Positions 8,514-17,040 of a DNA stretch of 64,000 bases are shown here, one piece after another (the stretch's first letter is position 1; every line of letters starts with the position of its first letter). The notes under the pieces were generated by a model that made no database searches, was not told where the DNA came from, and was given only the letters and a program-made list of their open reading frames with translations. The position numbers and the translations under genes were made by a program. This DNA comes from Clostridiales bacterium (GTDB lineage Bacteria; Bacillota; Clostridia; Saccharofermentanales; Saccharofermentanaceae): positions 17,274-81,273 of the forward strand of contig JAFZQI010000017.1 in the NCBI GenBank assembly GCA_017620475.1. The letters are read 5' to 3'.

Positions 8514-9449
8514 TCACATACGCTTCTCAAGCATCTCTCTTGCCCAGAAATACTGACCTTGATCTTCAAATTCTCTGTAAAAGACTTCGATCATCATCGT
8601 TAGATACAGGATAATATCATACCAGCGCATTCTTCTTAGTTCGTCTTCCGAGAACGTGGTCTGGCCAAAGCCTTCCAGGAAATGTTCCCCGCGATTATGC
8701 AGTCGGAAGCGGTCATCCATAAACGGCTCCCCCCATAACGCTCTTTCCCAGTCGATGATCCCCGACACATGTCCGTCTTTTACGAAAACATTCCCTTCCC
8801 ACATATCCCAGTGGACCAAGGATGCTTCTTTTACCGCTTCAAAAGCACTTTTATCCTTCTCCAATTGATCTATGAATGTACGTTCATTATAAACGATATC
8901 TATGTCTCTCTTTTTCGCATCCGAAATCAGGTTTTCCAGCATATACTTTACAAAAAGAAACAGAGAATCAAACCGCTTATCTTCTCCCAGGAAACCGAAA
9001 TCAGGGTTTTTGACTTGGGATAATTCCCGGGATATCTTTCCGATCTCCGTATCTACCATGGCGATTGCCTCTTCGGACATATCCCCTTTTACCAAGTGAT
9101 AGTTATCTCCCGGGAGCTTTTCCATAAAGAAATAATTCCCATCGCATATGGTGTTACTGGTATCGTAATACTGGATATCCGCCACTTTAAAAGAACAGTT
9201 TTCAGAAGCAAGCTTCATAGCGGAAATTTCCGCCCGCATCAGATTAACCTCATTGGATGTATTCCCTCTTCTGTCTTTAGCCGCGATCTTTAGAATGCTT
9301 TCCGTACCATCTTCAAACGCAATATCGTAGGTAACATTGCACATTCCCTCCGTAAGCTCTTTTATTTCTGCTATTTGCTTACCCGGAAATGCTTCTTTTG
9401 CCATTCGGGAAATCGTTTCCCTGGATTGTCTGTTTTTGGTAATAGCCAT
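8514..9449 (-). CDS. Aminoglycoside phosphotransferase (APH)-family kinase
   Basis: A 311-residue protein with the APH/choline-kinase fold. The catalytic Brenner motif is LVHWDMWEGNVFV (HxDxxxxN) and the metal-binding Asp is in GIIDWERALWGEP. AGGATG precedes the ATG. The family covers antibiotic kinases and metabolic small-molecule kinases, so resistance is not implied. The protein lies in a run of GNAT and APH genes, which could reflect an accessory detoxification set. Confidence 0.88.
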   Translation of the reverse strand: MAITKNRQSRETISRMAKEAFPGKQIAEIKELTEGMCNVTYDIAFEDGTESILKIAAKDRRGNTSNEVNLMRAEISAMKLASENCSFKVADIQYYDTSNTICDGNYFFMEKLPGDNYHLVKGDMSEEAIAMVDTEIGKISRELSQVKNPDFGFLGEDKRFDSLFLFVKYMLENLISDAKKRDIDIVYNERTFIDQLEKDKSAFEAVKEASLVHWDMWEGNVFVKDGHVSGIIDWERALWGEPFMDDRFRLHNRGEHFLEGFGQTTFSEDELRRMRWYDIILYLTMMIEVFYREFEDQGQYFWAREMLEKRM

Positions 9450-9459
9450 TTTTCACATC

Positions 9460-9909
9460 CTATCTGCAGAGTTTGAACCAGAGAACGGTTACCTTACCGT
9501 CATCCTCTTCTCCCACAATATCAAAACCGAACCGCACTGTATAAAACCGGATATTGCGCTCATTATCCTTAGGTGTGACCAATGTGAGTTCCTGCCAGTC
9601 CGGATGCTCGCTCATAAAATGCTCCATCAGCATCGTTCCGATTCCACGTCCCTGTTCTTCTTTCACAACAGCTAAGCAGCCGATGTAATACTTCCCGGGC
9701 GCTTCCTCTTTAAATGAGATAACTCCGACAGGTTTTTCCTGGTCATAGGCAATGGTTTTCGGATAATCAAGAACAGACTGTTCCATATTTTCTTTGGAAC
9801 GGCCATACGCCGGACATTCCCCGTAAAGAATGAAATCATCATAAAATGCCGAGTTATAGATTTCTACCAGCAACTCTGCGTCGCTTATATCTGCGTTTTT
9901 ATAAACCAA
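9460..9909 (-). CDS. GNAT family N-acetyltransferase
   Basis: A 149-residue GNAT. The acetyl-CoA pyrophosphate-binding loop is VVKEEQGRGIGTMLMEHF, preceded by beta-4 YYIGCLAV. TTG 9909 is chosen because GAGG lies seven bases upstream; the ATG at 9936 has almost no spacing to its purine run and would overlap the upstream remnant. Substrate unknown. Confidence 0.82.
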   Translation of the reverse strand: MVYKNADISDAELLVEIYNSAFYDDFILYGECPAYGRSKENMEQSVLDYPKTIAYDQEKPVGVISFKEEAPGKYYIGCLAVVKEEQGRGIGTMLMEHFMSEHPDWQELTLVTPKDNERNIRFYTVRFGFDIVGEEDDGKVTVLWFKLCR

Positions 9910-9913
9910 AGCA

Positions 9914-10111
9914 TTACCTCTCCCTTTTCCACTCATCCTTAAGAAGCCTGTACTCCAAGCGGTCTTTCATCTTTCCGTCATGCCACTCAAACGCCTTGTG
10001 TTCTGCTTCTTTTATCATACCATTCTTCTGCATGACACGTTCCGAACCCCGATTTTTCGAAAGACATCCGGTGGTTACCCGATACACGTTATTCTCCTCA
10101 CCCTTATCCAA
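9914..10111 (-). pseudogene. C-terminal remnant of a RimJ/RimL-type GNAT acetyltransferase
   Basis: The last 55 codons match the end of a RimJ-type GNAT: TGCLSKNRGSERVMQKNGM, then EWHDGKMKDRLEYRLLKDEW. The acetyl-CoA binding loop and all upstream strands are absent, because the DUF2161 gene ends 13 bases before this frame begins. It is best read as a 5'-deleted gene. An independent small protein is unlikely since no catalytic part remains. Confidence 0.7.
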
Positions 10112-10123
10112 GTTGTCGTTTCG

Positions 10124-10819
10124 TCAATCCCTGGGCGTGGCCTTCAATAGCCTGATCGTGTCTTCATACTCGTTAAGCGCCTGATATCCGGAATCCGTAA
10201 TCGAATACACCCCGGGACTGACATGGGAAAACCAGCCGTAATGGTTGTCGCGCAGGATGTTGGAAGACTTATCAACAAAGGAAAGCCTCTTCACATCTTT
10301 GGGTGAAGCTTCGCCGCCAAGCACAAACAGAGCATTTAAAACCAGAAGTGCGTCCTCCCGGTATCTGGTCATCAGCTTCACACCGGTCACACCGCCGGTA
10401 TTCGATTTGATACGTCTCTTCTGAAACTCAGTCTCCAAAGCCTTCTTTTTCCGCTTATTCCGTGCCTGAAAACTTGACAGTTCACTGACGATCGGCTCGG
10501 AGAGGATCGTCACTTTACCGGATCTTTTTGCAACAGAAATCAGCCCGATACCCAGGCGTTTGAGGAGATAAAGCTTATCCTGGAACGACCTTGAGTACCG
10601 GTCTTTTGGCGTAAATATGCCAATGAAGACGGATTCCACGATTTTCTGTCGAAGTGCCGCCTGCTGAATCGCTCGAAAATCAAGAGTCTGTTTCAGTTCA
10701 ACGGCAATGGAATCATCCTCTTTCTGCATGAAAATATCGATGTCATTGACTTCACCATCGCAGACATAGCCAAGTTCTTCAAAGAAAGATTTAATTGGTT
10801 CAAACAAATCGCGTTCCAT
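10124..10819 (-). CDS. DUF2161 family PD-(D/E)XK-type putative nuclease
   Basis: About 231 residues. The start MERDLFEPIKSFFEELGYVC, followed by EVNDIDIFM and SIAVELKQT, is the DUF2161 signature; Asp and E-x-K form a PD-(D/E)XK nuclease core. The C-terminal half ends in a winged-helix-like segment (SNILRDNHYGWFSHVSPGVY). The ATG at 10819 fits where family homology begins; a TTG at 10861 overlapping the preceding gene is the alternative and neither has a strong ribosome site. It directly follows an APH-type kinase gene. Function in DNA repair or defence is not established. Confidence 0.8.
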   Translation of the reverse strand: MERDLFEPIKSFFEELGYVCDGEVNDIDIFMQKEDDSIAVELKQTLDFRAIQQAALRQKIVESVFIGIFTPKDRYSRSFQDKLYLLKRLGIGLISVAKRSGKVTILSEPIVSELSSFQARNKRKKKALETEFQKRRIKSNTGGVTGVKLMTRYREDALLVLNALFVLGGEASPKDVKRLSFVDKSSNILRDNHYGWFSHVSPGVYSITDSGYQALNEYEDTIRLLKATPRD

Positions 10820-10850
10820 ATAGATATTATAAATCACTTCATCCGCCGGT

Positions 10851-11834
10851 TTATCCTTCAAAGGGAATGCCTTTGATCAGGCACTTTGCTTTAGCCTTTA
10901 TGTCTTTGAAATCGATCTTCTCGCCCGCTCTGGCACAGCACTCAAACTCATCAACGATATTCTCTATCAGGACCATATCGATAAACAGAGGAAGCCTTGA
11001 AAGGAGTTCTTCGGAAACATCCGTCTCACTTCGATAGCCTTCCAGGATCGTATCGAAATAATGCTGCCAGAAAGCCTTCTTATCTGCTTTTTTCCGGATG
11101 AACCGGCACCAGCCTTCCCCATAGATCCAGAGGTTTGCCAGATCATACATGTACCAGCAATACAGTGAGTTCTCGAAGTCAAACACGGTGATATCCCCTG
11201 TATCGAAATCTATGTGATAGTTTCCGTCACTGAAATCAAAATGAACCAGCCCGTAATCCTTTTTATCACGCGGCAGTTCAGAAAACATATCCAGTTTGTG
11301 GCAGATTGCCTTCTTCAGATCAGCATACTTTTCCGGTATCAGCCGATCGATATATTCTTTATTGTACTTGTCGAAATAATCCATCCTGCGATGGACAGGC
11401 TCGTATTGCTTGGAAAGACGATGGATTACACCAAGTGTTTTTCCCGTATTATAAAAATATTCCTCGATCGGCACACCTTCCCTGTATCGGTACTGATTCT
11501 CCCAAAGAAGTTTCCCCTTTGCATATTCAAAGAGGCTGATGAAGGCAGTCTTCTTGGAAGTGTATGACTCCACTAGTTTCCCGTTGACCGACGGAACCAC
11601 ATCTGCTACAGGCGCGCCATGCTGCGCCAGATAGTGGACGAATTCCACTTCGGCCAGAAAGTCTTCCTCCTTACGGTCTTCCATCGGAGAGAGCCGAAGA
11701 ACATACTTAACTCCGTCTTTTTCCACAACAAAGACCACATTCCGTCCTCCATCATGGCCGGGGATCATGTTGAAAACACAAGGCGGTTGAAAGTAGAATT
11801 GAAGTGCTGTATCAAGAATATCTGCGGGAACCAT
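10851..11834 (-). CDS. APH/homoserine kinase type II-like phosphotransferase
   Basis: About 327 residues with a kinase-like fold: the N-lobe has KYVLRLSP with the nucleotide-binding Lys region absent or altered. The C-lobe has YGLVHFDFSDGNYHI (HxDxxxxN) and ITVFDFENSLYCW (metal Asp). This is a second, unrelated APH-type protein in the run. The start is uncertain: ATG 11834 abuts AAGGAG and TTG 11849 lacks a ribosome site. An extended -10 lies at 11862-11870. Substrate unknown. Confidence 0.85.
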   Translation of the reverse strand: MVPADILDTALQFYFQPPCVFNMIPGHDGGRNVVFVVEKDGVKYVLRLSPMEDRKEEDFLAEVEFVHYLAQHGAPVADVVPSVNGKLVESYTSKKTAFISLFEYAKGKLLWENQYRYREGVPIEEYFYNTGKTLGVIHRLSKQYEPVHRRMDYFDKYNKEYIDRLIPEKYADLKKAICHKLDMFSELPRDKKDYGLVHFDFSDGNYHIDFDTGDITVFDFENSLYCWYMYDLANLWIYGEGWCRFIRKKADKKAFWQHYFDTILEGYRSETDVSEELLSRLPLFIDMVLIENIVDEFECCARAGEKIDFKDIKAKAKCLIKGIPFEG

Positions 11835-11861
11835 CTCCTTTTTTATCAATTATCATTCTTG

Positions 11862-11870
11862 ATTATATCA
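11862..11870 (-). promoter_or_regulatory. Extended -10 promoter element
   Basis: Minus-strand TGATATAAT, 28 bases before the APH-type gene's ATG. It indicates a separate promoter for the APH2/DUF2161 pair. Confidence 0.45.
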
Positions 11871-11946
11871 TTGAAAAAAGGATTTCCATGATACCGGTAA
11901 TATACACAGGAATAAACGCACCAGTAGAGCGTGCACCAAAGTGCGG

Positions 11947-13017
11947 TTACCGATCCGTTTTCCTCTTCTCCATCTTGTCAAAGCACAAATAATCGCCGTA
12001 TCCTGTGTCCAATGTGTTGTATTCCACTTCACGGAATCCGCGCAGCAGATAGATCTTCTTGGCCGGAAGCGATGCATGGATCACAATTGTATCGTAGTTT
12101 TTAAGGATCTCCTCTTCCGCGAAGTCCAGAAGCCTCTTGCCATATCCTTTATGCTGGAAAGAAGGCCGTACGAACAGTCTGTCGATTTCGTTTTCTGAAA
12201 GCGTGACTGTTCCTGCAGCAGCTTCGTCGTCGGTGATAAGAAGCCACACCCGGCCGGCTTTGATGTCCCTTCTGATAATCTCATCCGAGTGATGATCCGA
12301 GAAGAACTGTACCGCCCCCATCGGATAGTATTTGGGATACACAGACTTAATCGTATCCTGCGTGATACTTTTCACGATGTCAAAATCGTCTTCTCCCGCG
12401 AGCCGAATATTCACCTGTCTTTCCCCGTCTTTAGGCGGCAACGGTTTATCCGGATTCCCGGGTTCATACTCTTTATCTAATATCGAGAATACTCTTCTTC
12501 CTTCAAAGTGATCCTTTCGCCAGAAGAAATCACGAAAAACGCCTTCGTAACTAAGACCGCACTTCTCAATCACCTTTCGTGATGCTTCATTTTCCGTGCG
12601 GCAATCTATCTCGATCCTGTGCAAGTGGAGCGTTTCAAATCCGAATGCAATAACCGCTCTTGTCATCTCCGTGGCATATCCTTTTCCTTGAAATGCCGGT
12701 CCGATAACATATTCGATTTCTCCATGCTGATTATTGGTATCCATAGTAAAATAGGCGATTTGGCCGATGCACTCACCCGATTCTTTTTCGATGACCGCCC
12801 AACGGTAATAGTCTTCCTTGGAATAAGAGACTATATACTTCGTATCGAATAATCTTTTTACCGACTCCGGAGTTTGATAGCAAGGTTCACCATAATCCCA
12901 TTGCGTCTTTTCATCCGCGATCCAATTCCGAAGCATGGAATCGATATCAGAATACTCAAAACGGCGAAGGATCAACCGCTCCGTCTCAATTGTGATGGTT
13001 CCTGTATGTGTAACCAT
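11947..13017 (-). CDS. Tandem GNAT acetyltransferase (two fused GNAT domains)
   Basis: A 356-residue protein made of two acetyltransferase domains. Residues about 8-185 are a RimJ-like GNAT (ETERLILRRFEYSD, then GPAFQGKGYATEMTRAVI, then NEASRKVIEKCGL). Residues about 205-350 form a shorter GNAT with RLFVRPSFQHKGYGKRLLDF. Both acetyl-CoA loops (Q/R-x-x-G-x-G/A) look intact, so two activities are possible. A Pro-rich linker (PGNPDKPLPPKDGE) joins them. AAGGAG precedes the ATG. Substrates unknown. Confidence 0.88.
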   Translation of the reverse strand: MVTHTGTITIETERLILRRFEYSDIDSMLRNWIADEKTQWDYGEPCYQTPESVKRLFDTKYIVSYSKEDYYRWAVIEKESGECIGQIAYFTMDTNNQHGEIEYVIGPAFQGKGYATEMTRAVIAFGFETLHLHRIEIDCRTENEASRKVIEKCGLSYEGVFRDFFWRKDHFEGRRVFSILDKEYEPGNPDKPLPPKDGERQVNIRLAGEDDFDIVKSITQDTIKSVYPKYYPMGAVQFFSDHHSDEIIRRDIKAGRVWLLITDDEAAAGTVTLSENEIDRLFVRPSFQHKGYGKRLLDFAEEEILKNYDTIVIHASLPAKKIYLLRGFREVEYNTLDTGYGDYLCFDKMEKRKTDR

Positions 13018-13030
13018 TATTCACATCTCC

Positions 13031-13630
13031 TTATAAGCTTTTCATCGGTTCGCCCCATGATCCCAGATCACGGCCGTCCGTGCTCACATAATGCAGTTCG
13101 CCACCGGCAAGTACCTGCTTGACAGACTTGAAACGCTCGATGAACGGTATCTCCTTATTGGTCAGATCTTCCCTCATCGTCTCCCCCATGATCTTACAAA
13201 GGAATACATCACTTCCACCTTCCAGATGGATCTCCTGCATTACCTGAAGTTCCATACTTACCGGGCTTTCTGCAATCGTCGGGACATCGAGCACGATTCC
13301 CTTTTCAACGGTCGGGTGAAAGCGCATCTTGTCTTCATGCTCCCTGCCTCCGACACATCCGTAGTAGTCAGCAAGCGGAAGAAGATCTTCCGTGACAAGA
13401 TTGGCAGAAAATACTCTGTTTTTGCGGATAAGATCCTTGGTCAGTTTCTCTCCGCCGATACAGGCCATAACACCCATTCCGGAACCTTCGCCGTGAAGAT
13501 CCGGCGCATGGAGATAACTGAACCAGCAGAACAATCCGAAATTCGGTGTACCGTCCTCTTTGTATGTACCGTATAAAAACAGCTGCTGCGGGCAAAAATC
13601 GTTGTAGTTTTTCACTTTTACTTTTGACAT
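13031..13630 (-). CDS. Flavin reductase-like FMN-binding protein
   Basis: A 199-residue protein of the flavin reductase (DIM6/NTAB) family. The features are CPQQLFLYGTYKEDGTPNFG at the start, SANLVTEDLLPLADYYG in the middle and DVFLCKIMGETMRED near the end, matching the split-barrel FMN fold. Such proteins reduce flavins or act as small flavoproteins. GGAGG precedes the ATG. It sits 13 bases from the tandem GNAT. A second, different member lies at 55666-56142. Confidence 0.82.
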   Translation of the reverse strand: MSKVKVKNYNDFCPQQLFLYGTYKEDGTPNFGLFCWFSYLHAPDLHGEGSGMGVMACIGGEKLTKDLIRKNRVFSANLVTEDLLPLADYYGCVGGREHEDKMRFHPTVEKGIVLDVPTIAESPVSMELQVMQEIHLEGGSDVFLCKIMGETMREDLTNKEIPFIERFKSVKQVLAGGELHYVSTDGRDLGSWGEPMKSL

Positions 13631-13714
13631 ATTATCCTTCCTCCATTGGTATTATTGGTAACTATTAGCGTCAAGGTTCTATATGTAGTCATTTGATTGA
13701 TAAGATCTGATTTC

Positions 13715-14641
13715 TCAAGATTCGGACTGTGTTTCGGAGAATCGCAGCAAATATCCGTCCGGATCCTGTATCAGAACTTCCTTCTCGGTGTAACATACCC
13801 CGTCACATTCATACCGGCTCATGAAAGTATCCATAAATGGAACAATACCATTGTCCTTCACTCGCTTGACCAGATCATCCACATCATCTATTTCAATTTG
13901 AAAGTTGATCCCACGTCCGAAAGGATACTCCATTTTTCCGGTTTCCCAGTGACCATTTATCTGATTGATCATCAGCTGCGCTTCTCCCAAAGATAAGAAT
14001 GCGAATTTGTCCCCTATCCGCTCATATTCTACTTTAAATCCAAGAACATCGGTATAAAAACGCTTCGACGCGACAATATCCGACACACTCAATTCCGGAA
14101 CCAGCTGATTAAAAACCATATCATGCCTCTCAAAATCAATCACATCATTGTAATTGCCATCGACAATATTCACTGTTTCTCCGCACGCCTTAAAACCATC
14201 AACATAAGACCGGTTGCTCGCAATTAAACTTTGAATCGTGCAATCCGAGTCATCCAATCTGCACTCTATATCTGAAGCATGCAGCTTAATTTCTTCAAAG
14301 TGATTCTTGATATATTCTTCAGAAAATGCTAAACACAAAAACCGGATATCGGACAGATACTTTTCATCAAAATCCTTTCTCCAATCAAAAGGAATGTAGC
14401 AGCCTTCCACGATCATATTCTGATGATTCTCGATCGCCGTCTTTATCATCTCTCTGATGATCGGCCAAAGATAGTCCGTCAGTTTATCATCATCATCCGG
14501 AGTAAGCGAAGTATACCCGCTTCGGATCAGCCCCATTTTCAGATGATCGATAGAAAGGCAGGGATACTTGTATTGCTCAATCAGTTTTTGTGACAGTAGA
14601 GTCTTTCCGGTATGGGAAGCCCCTGTAATCAGAATGATCAT
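13715..14641 (-). CDS. Fusion of a P-loop small-molecule kinase and a VOC (glyoxalase-like) domain
   Basis: A 308-residue protein. Residues 1-175 form a P-loop NTPase of the adenylate-kinase/2-phosphoglycerate-kinase type: Walker A GASHTGKT at 7-14, then SIDHLKMGLIRSGY and MIVEGCYIPFDW. Residues about 178-300 form a VOC domain (VPELSVSDIVASKRFYTDVL, then LIQDPDGYLLRFSE), typical of bleomycin-binding and glyoxalase proteins. The frame is continuous, so this is a true fusion. AAGGTGAAGA precedes the ATG. The combination suggests phosphorylation of a ligand bound by the VOC part, which is inference. Confidence 0.85.
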   Translation of the reverse strand: MIILITGASHTGKTLLSQKLIEQYKYPCLSIDHLKMGLIRSGYTSLTPDDDDKLTDYLWPIIREMIKTAIENHQNMIVEGCYIPFDWRKDFDEKYLSDIRFLCLAFSEEYIKNHFEEIKLHASDIECRLDDSDCTIQSLIASNRSYVDGFKACGETVNIVDGNYNDVIDFERHDMVFNQLVPELSVSDIVASKRFYTDVLGFKVEYERIGDKFAFLSLGEAQLMINQINGHWETGKMEYPFGRGINFQIEIDDVDDLVKRVKDNGIVPFMDTFMSRYECDGVCYTEKEVLIQDPDGYLLRFSETQSES

Positions 14642-14655
14642 AATTCTTCACCTTT

Positions 14656-15027
14656 TCAAGTCGATTCACGATAAGCAACGCCATCCACCTGGAAATGCAG
14701 ACCTTCTTTACCTCCAACATGCGCAAAATTCGTCTCGATGGACTTTCTGGCAGGATAGTTTCCCTTGAATCTTTCTTTGATGATTCCTTCCATGACAGGA
14801 ATATTATAGACGTCACGGAAAAGGCAATCCATATGTACCACATTCGCAAGCGTCAGCCCGACCAAGCCAAGCCGTCTTTCCATCTCATCAAAAGCTCCGT
14901 TGATCTGCTCTTCGATCGTGCCTCCGGGATTACCGGCGCAATAGTTGAGGAAAAAGAAATCTCCCGCCTGCACGATCCCCGAATGCATCCACTGTTCATT
15001 AACATCAAATCTCTCAATTTTCCCCAT
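14656..15027 (-). CDS. RidA family protein
   Basis: A 123-residue RidA/YjgF/YER057c protein. It has GTIEEQINGAFDEMERRLGL and the catalytic Arg region NYPARKSIETNFAHVGG. RidA hydrolyses reactive enamine/imine intermediates from PLP enzymes. The ATG at 15027 has GAGG nine bases upstream; a GTG at 15036 is the alternative. It is the first gene of the minus-strand accessory run, ending 14 bases before the P-loop/VOC fusion. Confidence 0.88.
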   Translation of the reverse strand: MGKIERFDVNEQWMHSGIVQAGDFFFLNYCAGNPGGTIEEQINGAFDEMERRLGLVGLTLANVVHMDCLFRDVYNIPVMEGIIKERFKGNYPARKSIETNFAHVGGKEGLHFQVDGVAYREST

Positions 15028-15169
15028 TTTAAGCACCTCGTTTCCTTGTAAAGCCGTTCACAAACATTTGTTCTTTTATTCTACACGAGAAACAGAAAAC
15101 ATGCAAGATGCAATTTGTTTTTCCACTTTCTACGAATTTGACGGGATAGATAGTAGGATTTTCACGGTA

Positions 15170-15205
15170 TTGCAATCATCAAATGGCGCTATAATATAAT
15201 ATAAT
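15170..15205 (+). promoter_or_regulatory. Promoter for the MutS-like gene
   Basis: A TTGCAA -35 at 15170-15175 precedes three overlapping TATAAT elements at 15190-15205. The spacing is 19 bp to the second. The start codon follows 28 bases after the last one. Confidence 0.55.
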
Positions 15206-15232
15206 CACATCAAATGACTCTGGAGGCCCGAC

Positions 15233-16981
15233 ATGGCAGTTGACATCAACAAACCGATCAGCATTCTTTACCCCTATAGCGATGAAGCCCAATATACGCA
15301 GCTCAGCAATCTAGCCTGCCACGACCTGGCGCTCGATACGCTCTGCAATACCCTCGCCCAGGGACCGAAGGAAGATGTACTGATCATGGGCATCCTTTCG
15401 AAGCTCACGACCGACAGGCGCGTGGCGGAGTACAGGCAGAAGGTCTTTGTCGACATTCTGAACCTTCCCGACCTTAGAAAGAAAATGATGGAACTCCTCG
15501 ACAAGATCTCCTACATCAAAGACTTCAAGACCATGAAGCGCGGTTCCTCCGAGAGAATGGGACTTTGGGATCTCCTCCATAAGCTTGACGAGATCTCCGA
15601 CTACATCAAGTGTGTGGAAGCGATGCAGGAATGCCTCGGCAGCGCCGATCTTAAATCTCAGGGGCTTATCGACCTTAGAGAATACATCAATGCCGTTTAC
15701 ACCGATTCCTTCTTCGCCGAAATGAAATCGGATATTGAGAAGGTCAAGGCAGAAGCCAGCAGCGTCAAGAGCGTAACCGTCGGCATCAACGTCAACGAGC
15801 GTTTCGAGGCCACCTCCCTCGGTCTTATCTCCATTAATGACACATCCTTCAAAAAGTCCGGCATCGTCAGTAACTTCGCGGATGCCCTTAAAGCCAAGAA
15901 CAAGCTTCATGAGGGGACGGATTGGGATGGCGACATGCACTACACGCCGGCCGAAGCGGACGACGAAGGCGGCCTCGGTATCGTGGACCGGTTTGCCGAC
16001 ATGTACACCAGAGGCACCGCTACCGGTGTCATCATGAGAAACGCAGCAAATGCGAATCCGACGACAGCCGCCGTTCCAAAGAACGATGGTGTTGAGAATA
16101 CGACCTTCTACCTCGGAAAGATCGTCAATAAACTCCTTGATACCCTTGTAAAAAAACTTCGTGACACTTTGGGCAAGTACGTGAACGTCGCCGTCATGAA
16201 CATCTCCAAGCTCATTCCCGAGTTCGTTTTCTACATCCGATTTGCAGAGTTCATCGAAGCCAACCTCAAAAAAGGCATGCCGTTCTGTGAGGCCGCTGTT
16301 CTATCCGATGAGGATCTTGCCAAGGGGCTGACTATGCGTGCTAAGGGACTTTATAACCTAAAACTCGCTATCTCTTCAAATCACAGCGAAGAGATCGTTT
16401 ACAACGACCTGGATTTCGACGCAGATCACACCGTCTACATCCTGACTGGTGCGAACCGTGGCGGAAAAACCACGATCACTCAGGCTGTCGGCCTCCTCTT
16501 CGTCCTCGCTCAGGGCGGCATCTACGTCCCGGCGGGAAGCTTCGAGTTTAAGCCGGTCGACAATATCCTGACCCACTTCCCTGCCGATGAAGACAAGACT
16601 ATGGATCTCGGCCGTCTCGGTGAAGAGTGCGTCCGATTCAAAGAACTCTACACAGAAGCCACTGAAGATAGCCTGATGCTTCTCAACGAGACCTTCTCCA
16701 CCACATCATTTGAAGAAGGCTATTACATTGCCAAGGACTCCGTCCGTGCCATCCTGAAAAAGGGTATCCGCACGATCTACAATACACATATGCACAAGCT
16801 CGCCTACGATGTCGACGCCCTAAACGAAGGGGACGCCAAAGTGAAGGCTTCTTCCCTGATCGTGAAAAACGAGGGCGCCAAGCGGTCTTTCAAGGTTGAG
16901 GTTGCGCCTCCGGAAGGCATGAGTTTCGCAAAGGACATCGCTGAGAAATACGGCGTCACCTACGAAATGCTCACGGAGTAA
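15233..16981 (+). CDS. MutS-family ATPase lacking mismatch-recognition domains
   Basis: A 582-residue protein with a MutS-like coiled core (about 20-380) and a C-terminal MutS ATPase domain. Walker A is TGANRGGKTT (residues 405-414), differing from the usual GPNMGGKST. Walker B is LMLLNETFSTT, with Asn where MutS has Asp. The N-terminal mismatch-binding domain with its Phe-x-Glu is absent, as is an Smr nuclease tail. TGGAGG precedes the ATG and a clear promoter lies upstream. It is monocistronic. Members are annotated as MutS-related; a role in DNA repair is not shown. Confidence 0.85.
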   Translation: MAVDINKPISILYPYSDEAQYTQLSNLACHDLALDTLCNTLAQGPKEDVLIMGILSKLTTDRRVAEYRQKVFVDILNLPDLRKKMMELLDKISYIKDFKTMKRGSSERMGLWDLLHKLDEISDYIKCVEAMQECLGSADLKSQGLIDLREYINAVYTDSFFAEMKSDIEKVKAEASSVKSVTVGINVNERFEATSLGLISINDTSFKKSGIVSNFADALKAKNKLHEGTDWDGDMHYTPAEADDEGGLGIVDRFADMYTRGTATGVIMRNAANANPTTAAVPKNDGVENTTFYLGKIVNKLLDTLVKKLRDTLGKYVNVAVMNISKLIPEFVFYIRFAEFIEANLKKGMPFCEAAVLSDEDLAKGLTMRAKGLYNLKLAISSNHSEEIVYNDLDFDADHTVYILTGANRGGKTTITQAVGLLFVLAQGGIYVPAGSFEFKPVDNILTHFPADEDKTMDLGRLGEECVRFKELYTEATEDSLMLLNETFSTTSFEEGYYIAKDSVRAILKKGIRTIYNTHMHKLAYDVDALNEGDAKVKASSLIVKNEGAKRSFKVEVAPPEGMSFAKDIAEKYGVTYEMLTE

Positions 16982-17040
16982 AAGACCCGGAGACTACTGC
17001 AAAGACAACCTCTCACCGGTTATCGCCTTGAGTATAAACA

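Noticed and set aside
8514..9449. Aminoglycoside resistance gene
   Set aside because: The APH fold covers many metabolic kinases; nothing in the sequence points to a known resistance enzyme.
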